DNA from: Gamsiella multidivaricata
Lineage: Eukaryota; Mortierellomycota; Mortierellomycetes; Mortierellales; Mortierellaceae
DNA: 64,000 nt
Assembly (NCBI RefSeq): GCF_025024155.1
Contig: NW_026251715.1
Coordinates: 310,001 to 374,000 of the forward strand
Direction: 5' to 3'
Shown: positions 1-11,080 of the stretch, in pieces
How the letters are laid out: each line of letters starts with the position of its first letter
Numbering within the stretch: position 1 is the first letter of the stretch
Notes under the pieces: model-generated
Database searches by the model: none
What the model was told of the DNA's origin: nothing
What the model saw: the letters and a program-made list of their open reading frames with translations, nothing else
Translations under genes and position numbers: made by a program

Positions 1-784
1 CCTTGTTGTAGGGGACGAAGCCCCAGATGGGGTACAACCAGCTGCTGAGAAAGGGGACAACCTGGCAGTCAACAAACTGGACCCACTGCTGGATATGGGC
101 CTCCTCGGAGTTGGAGCGGCCGACCAAGGTGGAGTCGCTCTTCAAGTGGGCGACTGTATATATTCAAGCAGACAAGTGAACGGCTAGAGGTTAGCAGATG
201 CACAAGGACAATCATCGTTGTTGTGGAAACCGAATGCCCAAACCAATGCTGAGTTAGGAGGACGATCGAGGGCGAGCGGTTTTTTCAGAAATCAAATTCT
301 CGACACAGTTGATTAAGTCAGGGATAACTGATTAAAAAACAAACTCATCATTCACTCGCTCTTAGCGCCCTCGGGTCCTCTATAACACCAGCAATGGGAT
401 AATGCAGTGGGTGATCAATTGAGCACTTCAATATGTATACGTACGGTAGTAGGCGATGGCACCGGATTCGATGATGATGGTGCCGTCAGCGCCCTCGAAG
501 GCAGGGACCTGGGAGGCTCCAAACTTGGCGAGCCACTCAGGGGTCTTGTTGGTGGTGCCCATGGTGAACTTGTCATCAACAGTGACCTCGAGACCGTTGT
601 ACTTGGCGACAACGAGGGCCTTGAAGACACGAGGGTTCTGGGGATAGGAGTAGATGGTCTAAAATAGTCCACACACGCATGCAGATAGAAATGATCCGGT
701 CAGCGGGATAGTTCATAGACGATTTTCGGCTTGTTTGCAAACACGACCAGAATTCTGGTGCAGATCACTTACACCGACAGACAT
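1..784 (-). CDS. EEF1G: Elongation factor 1B gamma subunit, N-terminal part (runs off left edge)
   Basis: Gamma subunit of the eEF1B nucleotide-exchange complex, which recharges eEF1A with GTP during translation. Three exons are visible: 773-784 (four codons, M-S-V-G), 445-658, and 1-153, the last continuing past the window edge. The joined product starts MSVGTIYSYPQNPRVFKAL and continues with a thioredoxin-like GST-N fold (motifs VVAKYNG, KTPEWLAKFG, VPAFEGADG, ESGAIAYYL). The start of the GST-C helices follows (HLKSDSTLVGRS, QWVQFVDC). The C-terminal EF1-gamma domain would lie to the left of the window. Both introns have GT-AG ends (GTAAGT and GTACGT donors) and preserve frame. The ATG is fixed by the family N-terminus and a first exon of only 12 coding nt. 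The GST-N plus GST-C pattern fits EF1-gamma better than a stand-alone glutathione transferase because of the VPAFEGADG and AYY-HLKSD segments; confidence is high. Confidence 0.9.
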
Positions 785-1275
785 GGTGGGAGGGATATGA
801 GAGGAAAGGGTGAGGGATAGAAAGAGAAGAGAAGCAGAAAGAAGGACAGCGACGATGTTTATATTTCGGCGAGAAAAATCCTTCCCAGGAACCCACCAAT
901 AACAAACAATAGTCGAAAGCCACCAGTGACATCAATTGACGAATCAAACAAAACACAGCAAACAACGCGTACAAAATGACTCTTCCTCTACGCTTATCGT
1001 CTCCGCCCCCCCTGGCATACGTGCTGCGGTGTTTGTAACAAAGGCATGCTTCGCTCCAGCACCTCGCTGCTGACACGCGCTGCAATATCAGCCTTTTTGC
1101 TGGCCAAAGCATGGGATACAAGTAACAACGGAAAGCGCGCTACCATAGGCGATGAATTCACATAGTAATGATATTCAATATGCTTTACTTCAGTTTTGTT
1201 GATATGCGAACATCCTCCTCAATGCATGCAATTGTTTTTTTGATTTTTTGAGTCTAGTGAGTACTACTCAATCCT
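785..1275. other. Intergenic: eEF1B-gamma promoter side and PRS 3' end
   Basis: This stretch lies between the 5' end of eEF1B-gamma and the stop codon of the pyrophosphokinase gene. Both genes are on the minus strand. It contains a purine-rich (on +) stretch just upstream of the eEF1B-gamma start, that is, a pyrimidine-rich leader on the sense strand. I see no convincing gene in it. Confidence 0.5.
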
Positions 1276-1614
1276 CTACAGGTTCTTGGGTACCTGTGTG
1301 AACAGATAACTGATACTCTCGCCGTTGTGGGTTCGACGAATGGCCTCTGCCAACGTAGGGCTGATGTCCAGAATATGCAGTTTGGAGCACAAGGCACGCT
1401 TCTCGGCTGGAAGGGGGTAGGTGTTGGTGATCACGATCTTATGAACATTGGTACATTCCTCGATCTGGCGCAGCGAGTTGCCGCTGAGGATTCCATGAGT
1501 CGCAATGATGTACACTTGCTTGGCACCATGACTAACCAAGTTATCGGCAGCCTCCAGGAATGAGTGGCATCCGTCGATCATATCATCCTAACAGGGATGA
1601 ATAAGTACAAAAGG

Positions 1615-1646
<32 letters not shown>

Positions 1647-2841
1647 TGTTTGTTAGCTTCACGTTACAAACGCTTCATGATATGTCCCTTCAGTCTCGTC
1701 ATGCTTGGTCCCTTCTTCACAAAGTATATACACTTACGACAATAAAGCACACTTTGTCCTGGACATCACCCACAAGGGTCATCAACGATGTCTCGTCCGC
1801 GGCCTCAGCACGGGGGATCTCATGGCCAGTCTCAGCATCGACCATGCTATCATCATCGTCATCCTCTTCTTCAAGTCTGTTGTAAATATTCTCGGGTTTC
1901 GACAAAGAATGGTCAGGACCGTGAGCCTTTCTCGACCTGTCCATGTGAATCAACGCAAAGTCGATGTTGAGGCGATCTGCCAAAGATGTAACCCTGAAAG
2001 GTTTTAGAAAACATGTCAGAACAGCTTTTTCTCCAAACACTCTATGAGACAAGCATTGACGAACAAGATGCGAGCGGCTTACCTCTTGGCCCCTCCGGCG
2101 TTCTTACTGACGACGACGCCGTTCTCCCAATCCTCGACATTCTCCTGAATCCACTTGGCGACGGTCGGCTCGGCGTAGAGGTTATCGACTGGAATGTTGA
2201 AGAATCCCTGCATTTGAGAGGCATGGAGATCCATGGTGATAATATGGTCCACTCCTGAGATCGAGAGGATGTTAGCGACCACTATCAAGATACACAGAGC
2301 AAAAACCAAGTATTAGATGACTACTGAGACAGGTTTTCAAAAAATTGATTTTGTGTCGACTATTAGACCCACATACACTTGGCAGCAATGGCTCCACGGT
2401 GCTTCTTCTTCTTGCTCTGTTTGGAATAGGGGAAGTAGGGGATGACAGCTGTGATGCGCTGGGCTGACGATCCCTTGCAGGCATTGATCATGATCAAGAG
2501 CTCCATCAAAGAGTCGTTGATCTTCGGGGAACCGGACTGGATAATGTATACATCCTCGTTACGGACAGACACACCTATATTCCAATAAACGACGCCAATT
2601 GATTAGTATGTGTTGCTGAGCAAGCCTTGCGTTCGCACCCCATCCTTCAAGATCTGAATATCTGAGGCAGACGTCATGGTGGATGCGAAGAAGCAGAGGA
2701 TGGACCCACCAATTTCGACCGAGGTCTCCCTGTTCTTGAACTGGGAGAGCTTGACGGGGCTAGGCTCGACGCCGAGACGGCTGGTGATCAAATTGGTGAT
2801 CTCTGGGTGAGACGATCCTCCGAAAATCTTTGTTTTCCTCA
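1276..2841 (-). CDS. PRS: Ribose-phosphate pyrophosphokinase (PRPP synthetase)
   Basis: Makes PRPP from ribose-5-phosphate and ATP for nucleotide, histidine and tryptophan synthesis; cytosolic. Exons read from the sequence are 2710-2841, 2377-2574, 2083-2281, 1738-1993 and 1276-1587. All junctions keep frame. Visible landmarks are [12 protein letters not shown] at the N-terminus, [26 protein letters not shown], the divalent-cation/PRPP signature [19 protein letters not shown], the ribose-5-P loop region at DDMIDGCHS, and the C-terminal [13 protein letters not shown]. An acidic, low-complexity insert of about 45 residues (EEEDDDDD core) sits after [11 protein letters not shown]. Such non-homologous insertions are known in some fungal PRS paralogues. 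The 5' end is unresolved: the first clear coding exon begins at an acceptor (CTCCAG) at phase 1. The only frame-compatible upstream ATG exon I find (2948-2966) would need a GC donor. Identity is very secure; the start is not. Confidence 0.92.
1615..1643 (+). repeat. A29 homopolymer inside a PRS intron (poly-U in the transcript)
   Basis: An uninterrupted run of 29 A on the + strand lies in the last PRS intron (1588-1737). In the sense (minus) transcript it is a long oligo-U tract about 28-55 nt upstream of the acceptor. Similar tracts occur in several other introns of this window. Confidence 0.9.
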
Positions 2842-3456
2842 CTGGAGAACACAAGGACAGAGGGACGCAAAGAAGCAGACAGAAGAGATTAGACGAGCTG
2901 GTGTGAGCGCCAGTCCGACCCTGTGTCGGCCTTATTTCTTCTTCTGCCAGAGCATTCAGTGGCCATACTTGTTTCCTTTGATTCCGACACTTTGTGAGAA
3001 ATTATCGCGAGCAAGAGCGGTCGGTAGAGGATATGAGTACAATCGGCCAGGGGCGCTGTAGAGGATGGTCGATGCTGAACAAAAGAAGGCAAACGAAAGA
3101 GGAAGAGTGGGGAGGGCGATAAAGGTGAGAGGGAGGAGGAGGGTGGGAAAGTGAGGAATGGGATAGGGGATGAAAAAATTCTTTTTTTTATTTTTTAGGT
3201 TTTGTTTGCCCGTGAAAGTGGCTGCGAATCATCCAGGCATCTAAATCCAGCAGCGCTCCACATGTTCAGGGACGACTGGCAAGGCCACACTATGCATGGC
3301 ATATCATCATACTGGCATGCTGGCATACGCCATTGAACAGAACCGAGAACATATATTTGCTGTATGTGCTTTAATGCGATAAGCGTGTTCATAAAGTATG
3401 TGAAATGCGAATATGTGAACATGTTTATATTACGGATCAGTCTTCTGGTATACGGC
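2842..3456. other. Intergenic: PRS 5' side and FYR gene 3' end
   Basis: This holds the unresolved PRS 5' exon or leader (an ATG on the minus strand at 2966) and the 3' flank of the FYRN/FYRC gene. A T-rich stretch lies at about 3179-3205. No independent gene is supported. Confidence 0.45.
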
Positions 3457-4854
3457 TCAATTATCCTCCTTGGCTAATAGTGCTTGCCGCCGGGCTTGCT
3501 CCTCTGCTTCAACTTCTGCCACAACGGTCTCCCAATTTTGGTATCCATCCAGATCCTCGATCATCTTTTGCGTAATTGGGTCCGAAAAGCCGAAAAATAA
3601 GGGCCCGCTGATCCGTGTTCCCTTGGAGTAGCTGTCCAGACATACTTTGGTCCATGGAAGTGTTGGTGAGTTTCCCTCGTAGACTGTCCCACTCGCGGAC
3701 TCCACAATAAAGATGGGCCCATCAGGTCCTTCTTTGATATGCATCGTGTACCGATCCCGAAAATGGTACTTTTCTGCCTTGAAACCAATCGGATATGGAT
3801 GACGAAAAAGACTCTAACGGAATACACAACACGGAAAAGTCGATGTGCTGGTCAACACCCCGATCCATCCTTTTTAGAAAAACAAAGCGAGAGCAGACTA
3901 GCAGCCGTGTAGTACCCACTTACTCCTTTTCCGCTCCAGTACCGCAATCGGTTTTCTTTCCCTGTGTATAGCTTTCCGATGTCCCAAATTGTCGTCGCTA
4001 TGCTTCCTACAAAAGACATTTATAAGGATAAAGTCATCAGTATACCACGGTTATGAGAAGTATCGCATTCTTTTTGCTCCTGAATTCAGCAGCGTACCCA
4101 GTGTCAATGGCGCGGCTGCGCATGGGATCTCTGCCTCGACTGTGTATCCTGTAGTTTGTTTGAAGCCTCTCCATCGGATCTTTTTCGAGTACGAACCCAG
4201 TTTCTCTGGTGGCACTGAACTCGACTGATCTTCTTCTTTCTCCTTCCCATTCAAATTCAGTACCAGCCCTTTCTCGAGTGCCTCTAGATCTACATTGTGT
4301 TGTATCGCAGCCTCGCCTCGTATCCTCTTGGATGACCTTGTCTGTACGGCATCTGTTCGAATGATCTGATAAGACTGCTTGGGAACCCTCATACGTTTCC
4401 GGGCCTGTCCTGGCTCCTCTGTGTATTCGTCATCGTCATCAAAATTCCCGTCCTTTGCAGGTTTGGTCTGAACGGTAGAGCTCTTTCGGAGTAATGCAGG
4501 ACTAAGTCCGAGCTCCATCATGAGCTGCTGGTTCTTCAAGATGTTGCGCTGACGCTGCGTTTCGTAGTCGACCTCCTCTTCTTCTCCTCCCTCTTCATCA
4601 TCCTCTGCTGCTGCTCCTGGACTGGACTGTTCTCCTCCTTCACTTTCGTCCTCTGAATTTCCGGTATTTTTTGCGTTGCCCTTATTATCCTGGCAGTTAG
4701 CGTTGTCCGCGTCGTCCTCGTCCGCGTGCGTTTTTGGCTGTGACTTCGGGTGTTCCTCATCCGCCTTCAGCGACAACGCAGCCGGTGGATCAGCATCGCA
4801 CTTGTCTCCACTGATCTCGAGTGCAGTAATAGTCTGGTCAAGGGTCGTTGTCAT
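3457..4854 (-). CDS. FYRN/FYRC-domain nuclear protein
   Basis: A predicted nuclear protein of 398 residues from three exons (4098-4854, 3924-4006, 3457-3813). The N-terminal 180 residues are acidic and disordered (EDESEGGEQSS, DDEEGGEEEE), followed by a basic stretch (QARKRMRVPK). The C-terminal third reads as one F/Y-rich module. The FYRN-like part is LTLGSIATTIWDIGKLYTG, RLRYWSGKG, RHPYPIGFKAEKYHF. The FYRC-like part is YTMHIKEGPDGPIFIVES, SPTLPWTKVCLDSYSKG, RISGPLFFGFSDPITQKMI. FYRN/FYRC pairs occur in chromatin proteins such as MLL-type methyltransferases, JMJ demethylases and TBRG1. No catalytic domain accompanies it here, so a scaffold or reader role is the most that can be inferred. 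The ATG at 4854 is the first in frame, and splicing restores the FYRN motif exactly across two junctions. The family call is strong; the function is unknown. Confidence 0.85.
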
Positions 4855-5860
4855 TGCGTGAACTCGATTCCTGGTGATCCTGTGATGTTGCCGAAACAGG
4901 CTGAGGAATTGTGGTGTGCGCCGTCTGTTGAAGATCGCCAGTGGAGCACAGTTGCCCTGTCCAATTTGGTTTCCCCTCCAAAAAAAAAAAAAAAAACAAC
5001 GCAGCGAACTCTATTCGCGATTTCAAAATACAAAGGACGCGTCGCGCGACGCAAATAGATGAGACGCCATATGACCACAAGGTAACGAAACCTAGTAGGA
5101 ACTCAAAACGGTGCAATGCGAACGTTCACTCCCACCTTTTTTCCTTGCACTAATAAACCAATACTTTACTTCGCATCGCATGGCTCGATTGGAATACTAC
5201 GTATGCCAAATAGGATAGAGGCGAGAAAATAGATGAATAGCAATTCCGCTTTATGACCCTACCACATATGCTGCTCCTCAGAAACAGGGACCTGTTGCTG
5301 TCTTAACCATGAAAAAGAGCATCATACCACGAAACCTGTCAAATCGCGCTGACGATACCAGGCTATAGAGTGCTCCAGTAACCGATGGTGGTGCTTCAGG
5401 ATAAGTAGACTTCTCCCACAATCTAGACACGGATAGCACATCTAATAAAAGCGGTCGGTTTCGGACGAAATACCACTCTTAATCAAAAACATTTTATGCG
5501 AAACGATTGCACGTTGGACTCCTCAGGCTGTTTGTTGTGCTCGCAGGCAGTATCTTCTGGTATTATCACACTACTCGATCCTTCATATCGGCAACTGTGT
5601 TCCAAGGGAAATGTACTTTCAAGGGATTAGACAGACATGACGAGGCTGCCAGAGTAGACATTTACCCTAGATGAAAAGTGCTTTCTAATTCACCATAGTC
5701 TTTAGGTTGGCTTCAACGACATGAGATACCAACACCCTTATTCTGTTCATGGTTCAATAATCTGAAATCCATTCACTATATCTGACAGTGCTTTCTTTAT
5801 AAATTTTTGTATACATGTATGTGTGTGGCACAACCTATACTTGACAGATCTCCTCAATCG
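4855..5860. other. Intergenic region, no gene seen
   Basis: Upstream flank of the FYR gene. It contains an A-run at about 4981-4996 and otherwise unremarkable AT-rich DNA with a TATA-like stretch near 5800-5815. No coding signal on either strand convinces me. Confidence 0.5.
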
Positions 5861-5865
5861 GAAGC

Positions 5866-6693
5866 TTGTTTTACCAACTCATCTGCGTTCAAATAGCTAC
5901 ACCTCTCGATGGCACGCCATTGGCCGAAATGACCAAGGAAGCGCCAGGGCGCTGGGACTTGAATAAGCTCCAACCTGCCCCTTCTCTCAGATCAGACACA
6001 AGGTTGTGTGGATATTTATGGAACATTCGTCGAGGTCCCTGGGAGTTCCGCATTAATTGATCGTCAGTTTGGAGCACACAACAGGGGACACAAGAGGGAG
6101 ACGTTGCTGTCTGAAGAATACATCGCCCAAGCTGAGACCTACAAGATTAAGAAGACCTTTCTTTCATTGACAACCTTGACAAGAACAACCTTTTCGACAG
6201 CCTGGAACCATCCACTGCAAGTGAGCATGAAAACGCGCTACGCAACGTGAATGGACCTTTCAAGCTCAAGCAATTGCTTTACAGAATTGGCAATGTGCGT
6301 GGTGCTGGCCTTGACAGAATCGTCGAATGGGTCGCGGATTTTCAGTTTACACCCATGGAAATATACCAAAACTGGCACTAGATAGACAGCATCTTTTCTG
6401 GACAATGACTCTTGCCGCACTCCCGTGGAGGAGCTTGAGGTGGAGTATATCCATTTAAGACACGATTTTCGTTATTTGCGGCCTGCCATATCGAAAACTA
6501 CGTGGACCTAAAGCAAGAAACTGATGCTGTTCCTGCTCGTGCGCTCTCAATTGAAAGACAGTTTCATACGACGGGTTGGATTCCTATGATTTATTTAGCT
6601 CGTAAGAGTGCAGAGAGATACCGATCCATTGCAGCGGCATTCTTTCGCTACACGCCGGCAGTCTATGAGGCCGCCGAGTACCTAATCCAGTGA
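5866..6693 (+). pseudogene. Possible decayed coding region, unknown family
   Basis: Protein-like text appears in successive frames on the plus strand. It runs through 5866-6060 (LICVQIATPLDGTPLAEMTKE), then 6008-6250 (IYGTFVEVPGSSALIDRQFG, EEYIAQAETYKIKK), then a third frame to about 6380 (FKLKQLLYRIGNVRGAGLD), and finally 6502-6693 (LSIERQFHTTGWIPMIYLAR). Internal stops and frame changes break it, and no set of clean introns restores one frame. I do not recognise the family. It could be a decayed transposon-encoded or effector-like gene, or chance. Confidence is low. Confidence 0.3.
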
Positions 6694-6699
6694 CTAAAA

Positions 6700-7620
6700 G
6701 TCGTGACCTAAGCAAGGTTATCCATCAGCGATGAGGTACCCAGATTGAGCTGGTTCCTGCTATCGCTGTAAGTACGGCTAGCAGGAGTTTGACAACGCAT
6801 GAATGGGGCCACTGGTCAAGGAGGCTATCGAGACTGTATTTCCACGCACGCAATCGCGTATATCAAACATCAGATGTTATATAGTAACAGACAGATAATC
6901 GCCTCAAGCCGTCGATTACTCCCACTCGCTCGGTGGAGTACTCTTTGAAGGTCTGATAGTCGCGTCTTCGATGACTGTGTCGGACCATTAAGGCAGTTAA
7001 TATGCGCGCGGACGAAATAGCTTTATGGAGTCACGAGCAGCAGCTTCACGAGTGGGATCGCCAACATGCGGGTTGCAAAGATGAATAACTGTAATAAGGT
7101 AGAGGGGATTCTAAGTTTCACTATCCATCAAAACAGATGGTCCTCCTGTCACTATCGAGCAGAGAAACTGTAGTTTCCTATAAAGATAGCCAGCCTACAT
7201 GTACGTTATGAAGCTCAAAAAAATAAAATAAAATAAAATAAAATAAGCATTGAACGCGAACCAACATCCATGGAGATGGAGCGCCGAGGAATTGGATGGA
7301 AGCATAGCGGGGAAATTGACCTTCAAAACGCTGGTGAAGATACCTGCCTGCATGATGGGTGTAGACGAGGACAAAGACGCGTCGAGTAAACACCAGAGTA
7401 CGTGAAAATGAAATGAAGGCTAGTTAATATAAAAATAATTCATCGCAATGCAGACCTTTATCATGATACTGAGGATAACAAGTTGCAGCGATTATGATAG
7501 AAAAAGAAGGAGCGCGTTGCATCGTAATCACACAAAAAATGGCGGTGGTGTGGTTTTCATATGCCATTCATAGAAAGAGCGCGATTGGTTATACTTTTCT
7601 TTGTGGTAAAGAGTGCTTCA
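6700..7620. other. Gene-poor DNA with a short AAAAT microsatellite
   Basis: No supported gene. A short tandem array of AAAAT units occurs at about 7217-7246. The rest is unique-looking DNA within an element-rich tract. Confidence 0.5.
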
Positions 7621-7630
7621 AATTGCGCAT

Positions 7631-7646
7631 CTAAGGCAACTGCTAT
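7631..7646 (+). repeat. 16-bp direct repeat, left copy
   Basis: The 16-mer CTAAGGCAACTGCTAT is repeated exactly and in the same orientation at 12080-12095. The two copies bracket a 4.4-kb gene-poor interval that contains a MULE-like transposase remnant. It could be a target-site duplication, though 16 bp is longer than the 8-11 bp usual for MULEs, or part of a dispersed repeat. Confidence 0.7.
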
Positions 7647-7649
7647 CTC

Positions 7650-7736
7650 GCCGTGAGATTTTATTCTTCTCGCACCCCCGTGAGAGCTCTAATCTTCCAC
7701 CCTGTTATTATAGCGAAACAAAGATAATCTCACGGG
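7650..7736. repeat. Small imperfect inverted repeat (CCGTGAGATT family)
   Basis: Ends with GCCGTGAGATTTTATTCTT on the left and AAGATAATCTCACGGG on the right, which are imperfect inverted copies about 50 bp apart. A second CCCGTGAGAG occurs in between. The same core recurs at 11927-12070. It looks like a very short hairpin element or the terminal repeat of a DNA transposon. Confidence 0.6.
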
Positions 7737-7821
7737 CATCCTTCCTTCATATAAAAGACGCTTTATGATTAATACCTGGGTTTCTAAGTGCTTAAGCACC
7801 TGACACACCTGGACACACCTA

Positions 7822-8186
7822 GTATGACACCCCGTTATCGCCGCACTACTGGTAATCAGCAATTTAGTGCGTCGCCCAGGTGTGTCAAGAATGCAAACTT
7901 TAGCACCTCTTTCTCTATGCCAGCCCGCACTTTTTTCCTTCTGCCCCGACCACGCGCCACCGTACCCAGTACGTAATTGTTAATAGATTGCTCTTACTCC
8001 TATCACACATCTAGTCCCACCACCTCAATTCGTTTAAGGGTCCGGATCTTTTTAGCCATAGCTTTCTTGATATAAGCTGTAGTTCAGCTTCATTCTCTGA
8101 TACCAGATGTGTTACATTCTTGACACACCTGGGCGACGCACTAAATTGCTGGTTACCAGTAGTGCGGTGACAACGGGGTGTCATAC
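7822..8186. mobile_element. Palindromic MITE-like element with 72-bp terminal inverted repeats and TA flanks
   Basis: The outer arms at 7822-7893 and 8115-8186 are inverted copies differing at three positions, all transitions. The termini read GTATGACACCCCGTT and its complement. Both ends are flanked by TA (7820-7821 and 8187-8188), the target duplication typical of Tc1/mariner and PIF-like elements. The 221-bp core between the arms shows no transposase reading frame, so this would be non-autonomous. A family assignment would need copies elsewhere in the genome. Confidence 0.75.
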
Positions 8187-8189
8187 TAG

Positions 8190-8715
8190 GTCTACATGTA
8201 GATTTACATATCAGTTTCCTCGTCGTCCAATCCAATATGAAGCAGGATTGAGCCAGATTCCATTTCGAAGCTGAATGACGAGGTGCCATGGAAAAGAGAA
8301 AACAGACAGTCGTTTGTGATCATATTGGAGTAGTACTTTACGACTCAAAATCACTATCGTGGATCTTTGCAAAGGTTTAATGCTAGATTTAGTATGCTAT
8401 GATGTCGTCAGTGCTTCGCCCAGTTTCTATAATATCCCAGTGCGCTGTTGACACCGATGCAACTAGTATATAAACCCTATCTACGCATAGAACTAGGTAG
8501 CAGCATTCGCCCAATAAAATACCCTTTTCATCCTAGATCCTTCGACACCCCAGATACTCCAATCGATTGCAAGCATACCGACGCGTAGGGAGTTACCTAG
8601 CTTTCACTGTCGTGGAAAATGATAAGCAAGGCGAGACCATGCGCTTTCCCGTCTCTACATCTGCCCAATTTTTATACCGATCTACACTTGCTCCACCAAA
8701 CCGCCATTTTTATTT
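8190..8715. other. No gene seen; promoter-like TATA box
   Basis: No supported coding region. A TATATAAAC box at about 8467-8475 is followed by CT/CA-rich DNA, but I cannot tie it to a gene. Confidence 0.35.
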
Positions 8716-8719
8716 TACT

Positions 8720-9650
8720 TATTTTCAGTTGGAGACATACAACTAGGGGGCCTGAATGTTCCAAAGTGAGGGGCGTCAAAGCGCGTTCCCTTTCTACTTG
8801 TAAAAACCGGACTGGAAGGTTCGGTGTCAGAAGCAGAAGCAGAAGCAGCTTGCACAGCTTGCCCCTGCCCTTGACCTGCTGCAGTCTGGGCAATAGAGCT
8901 CAGGATCTGTTACTCCATGGCCGTGATCAGCGTGCGCTGTGCATGTTGCTGTTGTGTATTTGCAATGCCCATGCCCCGTACGAACTCTCGGATAGTTGTA
9001 CCAGCCACTTTCCCTGAATCAAATGTCATTGAAGTAGCCGAAATATCGTTAGTGGAATATGAGTGCATTGCTGCCGCTAAACGTCTCATCGCCTTTGTCG
9101 CCCTCCTCATCAACCTCGGCATCAAATGTACCTGAGGCATTGACGGCCTCCAAACCATCAGGGAGGACTTGAGTGCTGTCAATAAGTTGAAGCCCTGGAA
9201 CGTTGATCGGGATGTTGGAATGGACGCAGACCCGCTTGTATTGCTTGCTCAGGCTATCCCTTGTCAGGAATGGCCTTCTACAGACGCAGATGAAAGCTAT
9301 GCTTCTATCCTCGCGCCTTTCAAATTGGATGGACACATTTAAAAGGACGCTTTTCACTTGAACTGGCACCGTTGGGTGCGACCGAAGCAAGTTTTTTCTG
9401 ACTTGGTCAATGGCACAGGTCTGTCCTCGTTCCTGACCGGGAGACCCTGTTCAATGCGATGCTCCTGTGTCTGGATTGCCGCTTGCTTGTCCAGCAGTTC
9501 CCGGACACAGTTGTAGAATGTACATTCGTTTCTCGTGTATTGGAACGCTGGCGAGGAAGGTAATTTGCAACAGTGATGTTGGTTGTAGAGTGTTAGAGTG
9601 TTCACAGAGAAAAAAGTTGCGAGAAAGAGTGCATTTCACCATGTCCTCCA
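8720..9650 (-). pseudogene. Decayed minus-strand gene with a broken C2H2-like zinc finger
   Basis: Protein-like text runs right to left through several frames. It begins with KLPSSPAFQYTRNECTFYN (about 9550), then FICVCRRPFLTRDSLSKQYK (about 9290), which resembles a zinc finger that has lost its histidine. It continues with PGLQLIDSTQVLPDGLEAVN, then MTFDSGKVAGTTIREFVRGM (about 9040), and past an in-frame TAA into a Q/A/S-rich stretch ending near 8730. At least two frameshifts and several stops prevent a complete product. The pattern suggests a dead transposon-borne or orphan zinc-finger gene. The family is not recognised. Confidence 0.4.
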
Positions 9651-9659
9651 CCTTGCATA

Positions 9660-10960
9660 GAATATATAACTCGCCTCATAGTCTACAAGCTCTCTTCTTG
9701 ACCATATCCTCATGAACAGGCAATCTCCAGCAACGGCCATGTTGTGTCATTCTCTCTCTTCGTCCAACTGCTTTACGCCCATCTGCAGCTCGTCCTTTTG
9801 GAGCTCGTCCTCTTTTCTTTTTCGAAACATGCAAGGCTGTCTGTATGCAATGCTAGACTTTAAGTCAGGATGATTAGGGCTTGTCTTATGTAGAAAGAAA
9901 GAAGAGTTGCTAAATCACGATGGGTAATCAATGGTCATAGCCATCAGCAGCAGCAGCAGTACCACATGTTCACCAGAGTCCGTTATACAAGGCTATAGGC
10001 TACAGTCTATCCAACCCGGGTATCCGGAGAATGTCCTGAGATACGTCTTACTCATAGACTAAATACTCATAAACAATTGCTCTCGGTAAGCCCTTGATGC
10101 TCACTTTATGCACTGCCCAAAGCGCCTTTGTAATTAAGGAACATTTGGAGGTATCACCACCCATTCGCTTTTTCAACCTTCTTCCATGATGAACTGACGC
10201 TTCAAAACTAGAAACTAGGTAGATTCATTCAATTGGGCTGTAACCGTTGGATTATTTTTCGATACACAGGACAAGCGCGACGCGTATGGCGCTGCACGAA
10301 AGGTCGTTTGTAGCAACCGGCTTCTGAATAATACCTCTGATTGACTAGCAGCATCACTTCCTACCATGGCAAGAGGCAACGGGGTAATGCGGCGTAGGGG
10401 GTCTAATAGCGAGTTCTGTAACTTCTATCATTAGTTCTATTTACAATAGGAGACACCACGCGAATAGGACTTCGGCAAGGACGTGCTCCGGTCACTTACT
10501 GGTTCGCGGTGCAGGGTCCTCCTTTAGATTGGAATGTATGAACACAAAGGTAAACGAAAATGGAAGGAAATAAATATAGGATCTGTTTAGCTAAATGGTA
10601 CGAGCTAGGACTATATTCCTTTGGGAATGACTGGGGTAGTTGCAAGGAGTTCGCATATGTGATATCCGATGAGGTGAGGAGTCATGACAATGAAGTCCAC
10701 CCCTCTGGAGTCGTTGTATGCCAATATTCGCTGATCAGGCCTCGATTGTGCCTTTATAATGCCGTTTGACAAGGGTGGGCCGATGACGGATGCTCAATGA
10801 GACGATCGGTGATTGAGGAAGCGCTGCAGGGCAAGTACAATGTCTAAATAAGAGCGGTTGACGGTGCAAAGATGGCGAATGGTCAGGATTGGTATTCCCT
10901 GTAGACTGTATCTCGTTGCGTGGGTTGCTGACGGTGGTAGTCAGTACCTGTCGTTGGACG
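9660..10960. other. Gene-poor stretch, nothing supported
   Basis: Short open frames occur (for example 10560-10769 on +) but none has recognisable motifs, flanking splice sites or family resemblance. I see no repeats of note apart from a short CAG run at about 9946-9958. Confidence 0.45.
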
Positions 10961-11080
10961 AATGCAACGTGTGATAAAAATGATTTTTAGGAAAGAAGAC
11001 TCTGGTCCAGGAACCAGACCGTTTATTCTTTTATTCTGGAATTCTGGGGCAGTGCTCTTTCCCGTGATCCAATATCAACT

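Noticed and set aside
2603..2854. PRS start at 2854
   Set aside because: The codon there is TTG, not ATG; the residues before RKTKIF lie in an intron whose acceptor ends at 2842.
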